From contig CAZYBO010000001.1 in NCBI GenBank assembly GCA_964645205.1, forward strand, positions 397,259 through 461,258: a stretch of DNA of 64,000 nt. The letters are read 5' to 3'. The notes under the pieces were generated by a model that saw only the letters and a list, made by a program, of their open reading frames with translations, had not been told where the DNA came from and did not search any database. A program made the translations under genes and the position numbers. Positions 28,950 through 38,033 of the stretch are shown here, piece by piece (the stretch's first letter is position 1; every line of letters starts with the position of its first letter). This DNA is from CAZYBO01 sp964645205. Its GTDB lineage: Bacteria; Pseudomonadota; Alphaproteobacteria; Rickettsiales; SXRF01.

Positions 28950-30122
28950 ATGCGATCGATGTCGATCATCAGGAAGACGACGACATGCGGATTTGCACTC
29001 GCCCTGTGCGCAGGCGCTGCTCAGGCCTATGACGGCAAGCCGCCGTCGGATACCTTCGCCAAGTTTAAAATATCCGAGCAATGGTCGATGGATACCAACC
29101 CGCTGCGGCTTTCCAACGGGGAAACGACGCTGATTGGTTCCTACACGGCGGGCGAAATCATGCTCGGCCTGCACACGCCGACATCTAAATTCACCTCCAG
29201 CACGCGCGTCAATCAGGGTTTTTACGACGACTCCGACTTCGATTCTACCGATGTTCACGAAACCCTGAGCCTCTCCACCCGCAACGAACGCTGGAGCGCT
29301 GGCATCGAAGGCATGATTGATTACGACACCACGCGCAGCAGTGAAATAAGTTCGCTGGGCGTCACCGTTCCCTCCATCCGTCACACCGGCTTGTCGGCGG
29401 AGCCGGAAGTGGCTTATAAGCTCACCGAACAGGATACGGTTTCCCTTAAAGGCAAGATCGTCGAGTCACGTTATGACCACAACGCTTATGTGGATTACCG
29501 CGTCTATTCGCTCAGCCCCTCTTACATGCGCAATATCGACCCGCTCAACATACTCCTCATGAGCATCAACAGCCGCCGCTACCAGACGCAGGACGGCCCC
29601 GACACCACGGTAGACAATATCGGCCCGCAGCTCGGCTGGCAGACTGTCATCAGCCCCCGCCTCGTCGCGCGGCTCACCGCAGGCGCGGAACGCTCCACGC
29701 GCGATAGCGTCGGCACCGCGTCCGACAGCTCGCAGATCAATTACGTATTCGCAGGCTACGCCTCGTACAACGGCGAGCAGGATATGATCAATTTCGTGGT
29801 ATCCCGCGCGCAGCAACCCTTCGGAAACGGCAGTTCAACGCTGGTCACCACCTTCACAATCGATGAAACCTATAAAGTCAACGAAACCCTTTCTTTCGCA
29901 GCCGGTGCGCGCTACCGCATGGCCGACACCTCCTCCCTCGGCGGTGTGAACCTGAAGGACGAACGCAGCTGCAATGTCGGCTTTTCCTATGCTATATACG
30001 ACCAGCTCGACATCACCGGCAGTTACCGCTACCTCAGCCAAAGCCTCACTAACAGCGGGTCAGTATCTGCACACGCCGTCATGTTCGGCCTGACCTTTCA
30101 CCCCTACGAGTGGGATTTGTAA
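28950..30122 (+). CDS. outer-membrane beta-barrel protein of the exosortase/EPS locus
   Basis: The 390-residue product has a signal peptide (to about residue 25) followed by alternating hydrophobic/polar strands throughout, with many aromatic-ended segments, and finishes on a short C-terminal strand (VMFGLTFHPYEWDL). This is typical of the outer-membrane barrels placed between the export protein and chain-length protein in PEP-CTERM loci. The probable role is a porin or exit channel for the polymer. The exact family was not confirmed. It starts 3 bases after the preceding stop. Confidence 0.8.
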   Translation: MRSMSIIRKTTTCGFALALCAGAAQAYDGKPPSDTFAKFKISEQWSMDTNPLRLSNGETTLIGSYTAGEIMLGLHTPTSKFTSSTRVNQGFYDDSDFDSTDVHETLSLSTRNERWSAGIEGMIDYDTTRSSEISSLGVTVPSIRHTGLSAEPEVAYKLTEQDTVSLKGKIVESRYDHNAYVDYRVYSLSPSYMRNIDPLNILLMSINSRRYQTQDGPDTTVDNIGPQLGWQTVISPRLVARLTAGAERSTRDSVGTASDSSQINYVFAGYASYNGEQDMINFVVSRAQQPFGNGSSTLVTTFTIDETYKVNETLSFAAGARYRMADTSSLGGVNLKDERSCNVGFSYAIYDQLDITGSYRYLSQSLTNSGSVSAHAVMFGLTFHPYEWDL

Positions 30123-30124
30123 GC

Positions 30125-31816
30125 ATGGATGATTTAACCCTGCGCGACATACTGGCGATTCTGATACGGCGAAGGAATTATTTCATCGTCACCGCCGGTA
30201 TTTTATTCGCGATTTCACTCCTGTTCGTGATGAAGTGGTCGAACTACCGCTCCACCGCCACCGTACAGATCGAGCAATCCTATATCGCCGCCAACGTTTC
30301 CAACCCCAACGAAATCATCGTCACGCTGGCCGACCAGCGCATCAACCAAATCCAGCAAAAAATCACCGCGCTGGAATCGCTCGCGCAGATCATCAAAAAA
30401 TTCAACCTCTACCCTGAAAGCATCGACAGGACGCCGATGAATGCGCTCACCGCAAAAATGCGCGCTGCCATCAAGCTGAACTTCATCAGCGGCAGTCTTT
30501 CCAACCCGGCAGCGGCGCAGAAACAGACGGCGGAGCAGCTTTCCGCCATCGCGTTCAACCTCAGCTTCGATTACAAAGACCCGGAAATCACCCAGCGCGT
30601 CACCGATGAACTGGTTACCCGCTTCCTCGACGAAGATTTAAAAATGCGCCGCATGCAGGCGCAGGAAACGTCCGACTTCCTTGGCACGCAGATCACAGCG
30701 CTTGAGGAATCCATCGCCGAACAGGAAAAAAATATCGCTGAATTCCGCGCAAAAAACGGTGAATCCGGCCCTTCGGCTTTGATGTTCAACCAGCAGGCCG
30801 CCGCCTCCACGAACATGAGCATTCACAATCTGGAAACACAAATTACCACGAACGAAGGCACGCAAGGCGCGCTACGCACACAGCTCGCGCTGGTCGATCC
30901 CTATTCGCGCGTGATCGCCGACGGGCAACTCCTCACCACACCCGGCACGCAGCTTAAGGCGCTGGAAACCGAATACACCACGCTGACCAGTAAATACGGC
31001 ACAAGCCATCCCGACGTTATCAAGGCACGCAGGCAGATCGCCGCGCTGAAATCCCAGCTCGGCTCGACGAAAGACAGCGTGCAGATACAGGCCAAAATCG
31101 ACGACGTGCGCACCAACCTCGCCGCCGCTGAAAGCACCAACGGCGCCGACCATCCCGATGTAATCGCGCTGAAGGCTAAACTTGAAAAGCTAGAAAAAGC
31201 GCTTGAAGCCTCCCCGCCCCCTTCAAAGAAAGACTTCATCAAAGCCGACGCTGACAACCCTGCCTACATTCAACTTGCCGCGCAGCTCAAAACCGCGGAA
31301 GCGCAGCATGAAGCGCTGGTCAAAGAGCGTGATCGTCTTGTTGAGCAACAGGCCAAATACGAAAAAACCATCGCGCTGAATCCCGGTGTCGAGCGTGAAA
31401 TGTCGAAGCTCACCCGCGACTACGACAATTCGCAAATGCGCTACCGCGAGTTGAAGGAAAAAAAGATGATCGCGGATATGAGCGAGCAGCTTGAGCTAGG
31501 TCGCAAAGGCCAGCGCCTCATCGTAATCAACCCTCCCGGCATTCCCGACAACACTTACCCCAAGCGTGCGCTGCTTATGCTGGGCGGACTGATTTTCGCG
31601 GTGATGGGCGGGCTTACCAGCGTCGTTGTCGCCGAAGCGTTGAGCCAGAGCGTGCACGGCACCAGCCACCTCGCGCGCCTCATGGGTACGCCGCCGCTCG
31701 TCATCATTCCGCACATCATGTCGGATGAGGAAATACAGGCTTCTAAATGGACGTCTAAACTTAGCAAGCTGCGCAGCCGGTTCGCGCAGCGCAAAGGGGT
31801 AACCGGACATGGATAA
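30125..31816 (+). CDS. polysaccharide chain-length determinant (Wzz/PCP family)
   Basis: This inner-membrane co-polymerase regulates exopolysaccharide chain length with the BY-kinase. The 563-residue product has an N-terminal Wzz domain with TM1 (about 20-38), a very long periplasmic coiled coil (about 160-430), the G-rich GNAR-like RLIVINPPGIPDNTYPKRAL segment and TM2 (LLMLGGLIFAVMGGLTSVVVAEAL). The start at 30125 is used because it follows the barrel stop directly. The gene overlaps the kinase gene by 8 bases. Confidence 0.92.
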   Translation: MDDLTLRDILAILIRRRNYFIVTAGILFAISLLFVMKWSNYRSTATVQIEQSYIAANVSNPNEIIVTLADQRINQIQQKITALESLAQIIKKFNLYPESIDRTPMNALTAKMRAAIKLNFISGSLSNPAAAQKQTAEQLSAIAFNLSFDYKDPEITQRVTDELVTRFLDEDLKMRRMQAQETSDFLGTQITALEESIAEQEKNIAEFRAKNGESGPSALMFNQQAAASTNMSIHNLETQITTNEGTQGALRTQLALVDPYSRVIADGQLLTTPGTQLKALETEYTTLTSKYGTSHPDVIKARRQIAALKSQLGSTKDSVQIQAKIDDVRTNLAAAESTNGADHPDVIALKAKLEKLEKALEASPPPSKKDFIKADADNPAYIQLAAQLKTAEAQHEALVKERDRLVEQQAKYEKTIALNPGVEREMSKLTRDYDNSQMRYRELKEKKMIADMSEQLELGRKGQRLIVINPPGIPDNTYPKRALLMLGGLIFAVMGGLTSVVVAEALSQSVHGTSHLARLMGTPPLVIIPHIMSDEEIQASKWTSKLSKLRSRFAQRKGVTGHG

Positions 31817-32675
31817 GCTGGAAAAAGCCCTACAGAAAGCCCGTGCCCAACGCGAAATAGAGCAGCAGAACTTCGCCGCCGAGCAGGTACGTATACAACA
31901 ATCTGTACCGCCTGTCGCCGCATCGCAAACGGCGCACGTAGCCACCGAAGAAGCATCCCTCACGCAGCACCACATCATCGCGCACCATATGCGCAGCAAG
32001 GAAGCGGACATCTTTCGTATTCTGCGCACGCAGATATTGCAGATCATGGCGCAGTCGGGTTACAAAACGCTGGGTATCACCAGCGCCAATTACGGGGATG
32101 GCAAAACCACTGTGGCGCTCAACCTCGCCGTTAGCATCGCGCTCGACCTGAAACAGACCGTGCTGCTCGCCGACCTCGATCTCCGCAAACCCAGCGTTAC
32201 CAAATATCTCGGCATCGATGCGCCGCACGGTATCACCGATTATTTCACGCATGACATTCCCATCGCGCAGTGCCTCATCCGCCCCTCGTTCGACCGCATG
32301 ACGATCCTGCCTGCAGGCTATGCGCTCGATAACTCCTCGGAAGTGCTCGGCTCGCCTAAAATCGCTGCGCTCGCCGACGAGTTGAAAAGCCGCTATGCTG
32401 ATCGCATCATCATCTATGACCTGCCACCGACGCTCGCGCAGGACGATCCCATCGCATTCCTCCCACATGTGGACGCCGTGCTGCTGGTGGTGAACGACAA
32501 CGCAACGCGCATCGATGAAATCCGCCAGTCCATGAACGTGCTTGCCGGCGCGAACGTGATAGGCACGGTGCTGAACCACTCCTCGCGCCCGCAATTGCAG
32601 TACGGCTTGAAACCGATATTTACCAAGCTCAACCTCGCTTACCGCGCCTACAAAGAACGAAGGAAACACGCATGA
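31809..32675 (+). CDS. CpsD/CapB-type BY-kinase (tyrosine autokinase) of the EPS operon
   Basis: This is a cytoplasmic ATPase that partners the Wzz-type protein. The 288-residue product has a flexible coiled N-terminus, Walker A ITSANYGDGKTTVALNLA, Walker A' VLLADLDLRKPS and Walker B RIIIYDLPPTL. The C-terminal tyrosine cluster typical of active BY-kinases is nearly missing: only two Tyr are near the end (LAYRAYKERRKHA). Autophosphorylation may therefore be limited. It resembles TIGR03018-type PEP-CTERM kinases. Confidence 0.9.
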   Translation: MDKLEKALQKARAQREIEQQNFAAEQVRIQQSVPPVAASQTAHVATEEASLTQHHIIAHHMRSKEADIFRILRTQILQIMAQSGYKTLGITSANYGDGKTTVALNLAVSIALDLKQTVLLADLDLRKPSVTKYLGIDAPHGITDYFTHDIPIAQCLIRPSFDRMTILPAGYALDNSSEVLGSPKIAALADELKSRYADRIIIYDLPPTLAQDDPIAFLPHVDAVLLVVNDNATRIDEIRQSMNVLAGANVIGTVLNHSSRPQLQYGLKPIFTKLNLAYRAYKERRKHA

Positions 32676-33427
32676 GCATGCACCAGAGTCATCAAGAACG
32701 GCTGGAGAGCGAGAAAAATTTCCATAACGAGCGCGCGATGGAAGAATCGCGCATCCACCAGGAAAAATATTACGTAGCCGTGAGCAAGGCGCGTGAACTT
32801 TATTCCCAACATATTGCCCGCAACGCTGTGCAGAAAGACGTGCTGGAGATCGGCTGCTTCCACGGCGGCGGCGCGGAAGAAATACTGCGCACCGCGAAAT
32901 CCTATACCGGCATCGACATTTCTGATGTCGCCATCGCCCGCGCCACCGCGCTTGCGCAGGAAAAAAGCCTTCGCAACTGCCATTTCCACGTGCGCGACGC
33001 TTGCGAAACCGGTTTCCCCGACGGCGCGTTCGACACCGTGACCGCCTGCGGCATCGTGCATCATCTGCCGATCGAAAAATCGCTGAAGGAAATCCGCCGC
33101 ATTCTCAAGCCGGGCGGCAAAGCCATCCTGTTTGAGCCACTGGGCGAAAACCCGCTCATCAATCTCTACCGCAAGCGCACCCCGGAAGCGCGTACGCCCG
33201 ATGAAACCCCGTTGCGCAAGGGCGACATTGACGCGATCAAGCTCATTTTCCCCGGCGCGAAAATCGACTATTTCGGCCTCACCACCCTGCTATGCGTGCC
33301 ATTCCGCCGCAACGCAAAGCTCTACGCGCCGATGTACAGCTTCTTCTACCAGCTCGACCGCCTGCTGTTCCTCACGCCGCTACGCCTGTGGGCGTGGATG
33401 ATCGTGGTAGAGGCCGAACGTGCGTAG
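32672..33427 (+). CDS. class I SAM-dependent methyltransferase in EPS operon
   Basis: The 251-residue product has motif I VLEIGCFHGGGAEEIL, SYTGIDISDVAIARAT, a FDTVTACGIVHHL motif and LKPGGKAILFEPLGENPLINLYRK. It is probably a sugar or lipid-carrier methyltransferase acting on the polymer; the substrate is not evident. It overlaps the kinase stop as ATGA and overlaps the next gene, so it belongs to the export operon. Confidence 0.88.
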   Translation: MSMHQSHQERLESEKNFHNERAMEESRIHQEKYYVAVSKARELYSQHIARNAVQKDVLEIGCFHGGGAEEILRTAKSYTGIDISDVAIARATALAQEKSLRNCHFHVRDACETGFPDGAFDTVTACGIVHHLPIEKSLKEIRRILKPGGKAILFEPLGENPLINLYRKRTPEARTPDETPLRKGDIDAIKLIFPGAKIDYFGLTTLLCVPFRRNAKLYAPMYSFFYQLDRLLFLTPLRLWAWMIVVEAERA

Positions 33428-34136
33428 CGTCGTTATATGCCTACTCGCGCTGCTGGCGGCAAGCCCGGCAGCCGCCGCGCAGTTGCAGTTTTTCAATCCC
33501 TACCCTAAAATCGACACCAACCGCTGGATGCTGTCCGACGGCTGGGCGAACGGCGATTATCAAGCCTGCGAATGGCGCGCCGACGCCATCAGCGTCCATG
33601 AAAACAACATCAGGCTCACCCTGTCCGACCGCGGCGGCAAGCTCCGTCCTATCGGCTGCGGGGAAATGCGCTATAACCTGCGCACCGGCTACGGCACCTA
33701 TGAAGTGCGCATGCGCGCCGCCTCCGGCTCCGGCCTGAACTCGGCGTTTTTCACCTATATCGGCCCCCCGGTCGGCGTTCCTTCTCACGACGAGATCGAC
33801 TTCGAGTTTCTCGGCAAGGATCCGCGCACGGTGGAATTGAATTACTATGTGAACGGCAAGCCGCAGGACGGCACGAAAATTCCGCTGGGTTTCGACGCTT
33901 CCGAAGAGTTCCACACCTACACCTTCCTGTGGGAGCCGCTGAAAATCCGCTGGTATATCGATGGCAAGCTCGTGCATGAAACTAAAGATGGCGTGCCCAT
34001 CCCCAGCAATCCCGGCCGCATCTACGTCTCACTATGGGCAGGCGCCAGCAGCAAGGATGATTGGCTAGGCCACTTTACCTACACCGCTCCCGTCAGCGCG
34101 GAAGTCGCATGGGTGAAATACACCCCGTTGCGCTAG
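33420..34136 (+). CDS. secreted glycoside hydrolase family 16 (ExoK-like)
   Basis: GH16 enzymes cleave beta-1,3/1,4-glucans or galactans; ExoK-type members trim exopolysaccharides. The 238-residue product has a signal peptide, the catalytic motif HDEIDFEFLG (ExDxE nucleophile and acid/base), and the conserved FHTYTFLWEPLKIRWYIDGKLV segment. The start appears to be GTG at 33420, overlapping the methyltransferase by 8 bases. Its place in the operon suggests it sets the length of the polymer made here. Confidence 0.92.
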   Translation: MRSVVICLLALLAASPAAAAQLQFFNPYPKIDTNRWMLSDGWANGDYQACEWRADAISVHENNIRLTLSDRGGKLRPIGCGEMRYNLRTGYGTYEVRMRAASGSGLNSAFFTYIGPPVGVPSHDEIDFEFLGKDPRTVELNYYVNGKPQDGTKIPLGFDASEEFHTYTFLWEPLKIRWYIDGKLVHETKDGVPIPSNPGRIYVSLWAGASSKDDWLGHFTYTAPVSAEVAWVKYTPLR

Positions 34137-34140
34137 CCGC

Positions 34141-35262
34141 ATGACAGGCACTCCCTCCATCCTCTACCTCGTGCACGACATCGCAGATCCGGCGGTGAAG
34201 CGGCGCGTGGCCATGCTGAAAGACGGCGGCGCGAATGTCACGCTGATAGGCTTTACCCGCACCGATGCAAAAATACCGAACGCCATCGATCTGGGACGCA
34301 CCTACGATGGTAATTTTCTTCAGCGCTTAGGCTCGGTGCTCGCCGTAATCGGCAGGATACAGGAATATAAACGGCATTTCACCGCCTGCGACCTCATCAT
34401 CGCCCGCAATATGGAGATGCTTGCCATCGCCGTACGCGGCAAGCGCTTCAGCCCTTCCGTCCCGCTCGTATACGAATGCCTCGACATCCACAGGCTCCTG
34501 CTCGGTCAGGGACTTGCAAGCCGTGCGTTGCGCTGGCTGGAAGGCCAGCTATGCAAGCGCGCGTCACTGCTGCTAACCAGCTCCCCTGCTTTCATACGCG
34601 AATATTTCGATACACGCTCGTCGGTTCGCCTCCCCTCCAAGCTGGTGGAAAACAAAGTCTATGGCATTGCGCCCGTCGCAGCCGAACGCACCCCGGCTCG
34701 CCCATGGCGCATCGGCTGGTTCGGTGCGATACGCTGCCGCAAGAGCCTCGATATATTGCGTGAGCTGGTACGCGCAAGCAACGGCGCGGTCGAAGTCGTC
34801 ATCCGCGGCCGCCCTGCGCTGGATCAGTTCGACGATTTCCATCGCGCCGTGAGCAGCGTGCCGGGCTTGCGATTCGCAGGTTCCTACGAATACCCCGCCG
34901 ACCTCGCATCCATTTACAACGAAGTGCATTTCACCTGGGCGATCGATATGTTTGAAGAAGGCCTCAACTCCTCATGGCTGTTGCCCAACCGCCTTTATGA
35001 AGGCTGCGCGCACGGCGCGGTGCCGATTGCCGTATCCTCCGTGGAAACCGGTCGTTTCCTTTCGGAACTCCGCATCGGCGTGCCGTTGCCGCAGCCGCTT
35101 GGCGCGTCGCTTGCCGCTTTCTTCGCGCAGCTGACCGAAGCGCAATACCGCACGCTCGCAGAAGCGGTCGGCGCTGTGCCTAAAGAACGCTGGGTATGCG
35201 GTGCAGGCGATTGCCGGGAATTAGTATCGTATTTAACATCCTTGAAAAGTTCCGGCTCATGA
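34141..35262 (+). CDS. glycosyltransferase, GT4-like
   Basis: The 373-residue product has a GT-B arrangement. The N-terminal part contains SILYLVHDIADPAVKRRVAMLKDGGANVTLIGF and VYECLDIHRLLL. The C-terminal part has RIGWFGAIRCRKSLDILREL and LPNRLYEGCAHGAVPIAV, which is the usual EGxxxG nucleotide-sugar region. Sugar specificity is unknown. It starts 4 bases after the GH16 stop and its stop overlaps the next start. Confidence 0.87.
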   Translation: MTGTPSILYLVHDIADPAVKRRVAMLKDGGANVTLIGFTRTDAKIPNAIDLGRTYDGNFLQRLGSVLAVIGRIQEYKRHFTACDLIIARNMEMLAIAVRGKRFSPSVPLVYECLDIHRLLLGQGLASRALRWLEGQLCKRASLLLTSSPAFIREYFDTRSSVRLPSKLVENKVYGIAPVAAERTPARPWRIGWFGAIRCRKSLDILRELVRASNGAVEVVIRGRPALDQFDDFHRAVSSVPGLRFAGSYEYPADLASIYNEVHFTWAIDMFEEGLNSSWLLPNRLYEGCAHGAVPIAVSSVETGRFLSELRIGVPLPQPLGASLAAFFAQLTEAQYRTLAEAVGAVPKERWVCGAGDCRELVSYLTSLKSSGS

Positions 35263-36212
35263 ACCTTGCCGTCATCCCCTGCCTCAACGAAGAGCGCAAC
35301 ATTGAGCGGTTAGTCGCACAGCTTTTGCGCGCGGGCGACCTCACCATCGTGATCGCCGACGGCGGCAGCACCGACCGCACCGCAGAAATCGCCAAAACAC
35401 TGGCGGCGCAACACCCCAATGTGCGCTATCTCTACAATCCCGCACGCCTGCAAAGCGCCGCCCTCAACCTTGCCATCGCCACCTTCGGCGCTGCTGCGGA
35501 ATATGTCATCCGCATCGATGCCCACGCCGAATATCCCGACGATTACTGCCAGGCGCTCATCAGAGAAGCCGACGCTACGAAAGCCTCCTCCGTCGTAGTG
35601 ACGATGGATACGAAGGGCGGCACGTTCTTCCAGCAACTTGTGGCTGCCACCACCAATTCACGGCTGGGCAACGGCGGCTCCGCGCACCGCCTTTGCGTAA
35701 AGCAAGGCCGCTATGTCGATCACGGGCACCATGCGCTCATGCGTGTGGACGCGTTCAACACCGTGGGCGGTTACGACGCAACCTTTTCACACAATGAGGA
35801 CGCCGAGTTAGACACGCGCCTGCGTAAAGCAGGCTACACCATCTGGCTTACCGCAGAAACCTCCCTCATCTACCACCCACGCGCAACAGCCACCGGTCTG
35901 TTCCGCCAGTATATCCAATACGGTCGTGGGCGCGCGCGCACCACGCTGAAGCACCGCACCCGCCCGCGCCTGCGCCAGATGCTGCCACTCGCCGTCGCAC
36001 CCGCCGCCATGCTTGCGTTGCTTACGCCCGTCTGGTGCGTCGCCGCACTGCCGCTGCTGGGCTGGGCTGCCATCTGCCTCGCCTACGGCGTCATGCTCGG
36101 CATCAAGGCTCGCCGCCCGGCGATGATGCTCACCGGTTTTGTAGCCATGCTCATCCACATGGCGTGGTCGATCGGCTTCTGGCAGCAATGTATTATGCAG
36201 AGGCGTGCATGA
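35259..36212 (+). CDS. glycosyltransferase family 2 with C-terminal membrane segments (ExoA-like)
   Basis: The start at 35259 overlaps the previous stop as ATGA. The 317-residue product has AVIPCLNEERNIERLVAQLL, the DXD-region IADGGSTDRT, VIRIDAHAEYPDDYC and GGYDATFSHNEDAELDTRL, followed by two hydrophobic C-terminal helices. This closely follows the succinoglycan glycosyltransferase ExoA pattern. It probably adds a sugar to the lipid-linked repeat unit at the inner membrane face. Confidence 0.9.
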   Translation: MNLAVIPCLNEERNIERLVAQLLRAGDLTIVIADGGSTDRTAEIAKTLAAQHPNVRYLYNPARLQSAALNLAIATFGAAAEYVIRIDAHAEYPDDYCQALIREADATKASSVVVTMDTKGGTFFQQLVAATTNSRLGNGGSAHRLCVKQGRYVDHGHHALMRVDAFNTVGGYDATFSHNEDAELDTRLRKAGYTIWLTAETSLIYHPRATATGLFRQYIQYGRGRARTTLKHRTRPRLRQMLPLAVAPAAMLALLTPVWCVAALPLLGWAAICLAYGVMLGIKARRPAMMLTGFVAMLIHMAWSIGFWQQCIMQRRA

Positions 36213-37102
36213 ATTACACTATCGCTATCTGTATCTGCACTTACCGCCGCGCCCATGTCGCCGACACGATACGCTCACTCAAATTGCTCGCCCTGAAGCC
36301 GGAATGGACGCTGCACCTTATCGTCGCCGATAACGATGATGAACCGTCCGCCCGCCCCACCGTGGAAGCCGCTGCGCACGAAGCTGGCCTGCCGCTCACC
36401 TACCTCCACGCCCCCGCACGCAATATTTCCATCGCCCGCAACGCCTGCCTGAAAGAAGCGCAAAGCGACCTGCTCGCCTTCATCGACGATGACGAATTGG
36501 TAACCCGGGACTGGCTGGCTGCCATGATACAAACTCTGGAAGCCACCTACGCAGACGCCGTGCTGGGGCCGGTGAACGCCATTTACGACGCTAACGCCCC
36601 ACAATGGCTGCGCAACGGCGATTTTCACTCCACACGCCCGGTGATAAACGATGGATTTATCGCTACCGGCTACGCAGGCAATGTCCTCATCCGTGGCCAA
36701 TCCGCCGCGTTGAAAGGGTTATGCTTCCGCGAGGAATTAGGGCAAAGCGGCGGCGAGGACACCGCTTTTTTCAGCGCCATGGTCAAGGCGGGCGGCACGA
36801 TAGCCTACGCATCCAACGCGGTGGCGACCGAGATCGTGCCTGCCGACAAAGCCACGCTGCGCTGGTTGCTAAAGCGCCGCTTCCGCTCCGGCCAGACGCA
36901 CGGCACGCTGCTTATGGAGCAAGGCCAAGGCACAGCTTCACATCTGGTAAAAGCCTACCTAAAAGCAGTGTTTTGCGCCTGTATCGCGCTGTTATGCATT
37001 ATCGACTCCACCCGCTTCCGCTTCTGGGTGCTGCGCGGGGCGATGCATGCGGGCGTGATGTCGAGGCTGCTGGGCAAACGGGAGTTGCAGCTTTATGGAT
37101 AG
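36209..37102 (+). CDS. glycosyltransferase family 2 (ExoM-like)
   Basis: The start at 36209 overlaps the preceding stop by 4 bases; an upstream extension would run inside the previous gene. The 297-residue product has IAICICTYRRAHVADTIRSL, LIVADNDDEP, NISIARNACLKEAQSDLLAFIDDDEL (DXD) and GQSGGEDTAFFSAMVKAGG. It resembles ExoM, which adds a glucose to the succinoglycan repeat. Sugar specificity here is unproven. Confidence 0.9.
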   Translation: MNYTIAICICTYRRAHVADTIRSLKLLALKPEWTLHLIVADNDDEPSARPTVEAAAHEAGLPLTYLHAPARNISIARNACLKEAQSDLLAFIDDDELVTRDWLAAMIQTLEATYADAVLGPVNAIYDANAPQWLRNGDFHSTRPVINDGFIATGYAGNVLIRGQSAALKGLCFREELGQSGGEDTAFFSAMVKAGGTIAYASNAVATEIVPADKATLRWLLKRRFRSGQTHGTLLMEQGQGTASHLVKAYLKAVFCACIALLCIIDSTRFRFWVLRGAMHAGVMSRLLGKRELQLYG

Positions 37103-38030
37103 GCCGGACATCTCGATCATCATCACCACCTACAACGTGGAAGCCTATATCGAGCGCGCACTAGCAAGCGCATTATCGCAGGAAGGCGTATCGCTGGAAG
37201 TGATCGCGGTTGACGACGGTTCCACCGACAGAAGCTGGCAGATCATTGCGAACCAGACCGACCCGCGCGTGAAATGCATCAAACTAAACGCCAACGGCGG
37301 CCCCAGCGTCGCGCGCAACGCCGGTATCGCGATCGCAGCCGGCGCGTGGATCGCCGTGCTCGATGGTGACGACACCTTCCTCCCCGGCCGCCTCGCGCAG
37401 TGCATGAAGCTGGCAGCCGAGCAGCAGGCCGACATCGTAGTGGACAACCTTCTGATACACCGCGAGCAGGACGGCAAACAATTCCCCATGTTTCCACCCG
37501 CAACGTTCGCGAAGTTGCAGCGTCTCGACCTAGCCACCTTCATCGCAGGCAACCGGCTTTTTTCCGGCGGCTACTCGCTGGGTTACGTAAAACCCATATT
37601 CTCCGCCGCATTCCTGCAAAAACACGGGCTGTATTATGACCCGTCGATCCGCATCGGCGAAGATTACCTATTGCTGGCCGAAGCCCTCGCCGAAGGCGCA
37701 AGCTGCGCCGTGCATCCGTCGGCAGGCTATCGCTATACGGTACGGCGCGGCTCCATATCGCACCGCCTGACGCTGGCTGACATCAACCGCATGGAAGAAG
37801 GCGATGCCAAACTTCTCGCCCGTCACCGCCTGTCCCCCGCCGCCATGCGCGCCCAGAAAAACCGCGAGGCAGGCATCAGCCGCGCACGCGCATTCACCAT
37901 GCTGATCGACGCGCTCAAGCGCAGGGATGCCATCGGCGCAATCAACGCGATACTCTACCATCCCTCCTGCCTGTGGCTGCTGCATATGCCTATCAGCGCA
38001 CGGCTCAAGCGCCTTTTCCGCAAAGCGTAG
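37095..38030 (+). CDS. glycosyltransferase family 2 (ExoO-like)
   Basis: The 311-residue product has the classic GT2 start ISIIITTYNVEAYIERALASAL, VDDGSTDRSW, NGGPSVARNAGIAIAAGAWIAVLDGDDTFLPGRL and RIGEDYLLLAEAL. It overlaps the previous gene by 8 bases. It resembles ExoO/ExoU family enzymes that build branched side chains. A related GT2 gene (47558-48514) shares the same overall organisation, suggesting an old duplication within the locus. Confidence 0.9.
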   Translation: MDRPDISIIITTYNVEAYIERALASALSQEGVSLEVIAVDDGSTDRSWQIIANQTDPRVKCIKLNANGGPSVARNAGIAIAAGAWIAVLDGDDTFLPGRLAQCMKLAAEQQADIVVDNLLIHREQDGKQFPMFPPATFAKLQRLDLATFIAGNRLFSGGYSLGYVKPIFSAAFLQKHGLYYDPSIRIGEDYLLLAEALAEGASCAVHPSAGYRYTVRRGSISHRLTLADINRMEEGDAKLLARHRLSPAAMRAQKNREAGISRARAFTMLIDALKRRDAIGAINAILYHPSCLWLLHMPISARLKRLFRKA

Positions 38031-38033
38031 CGC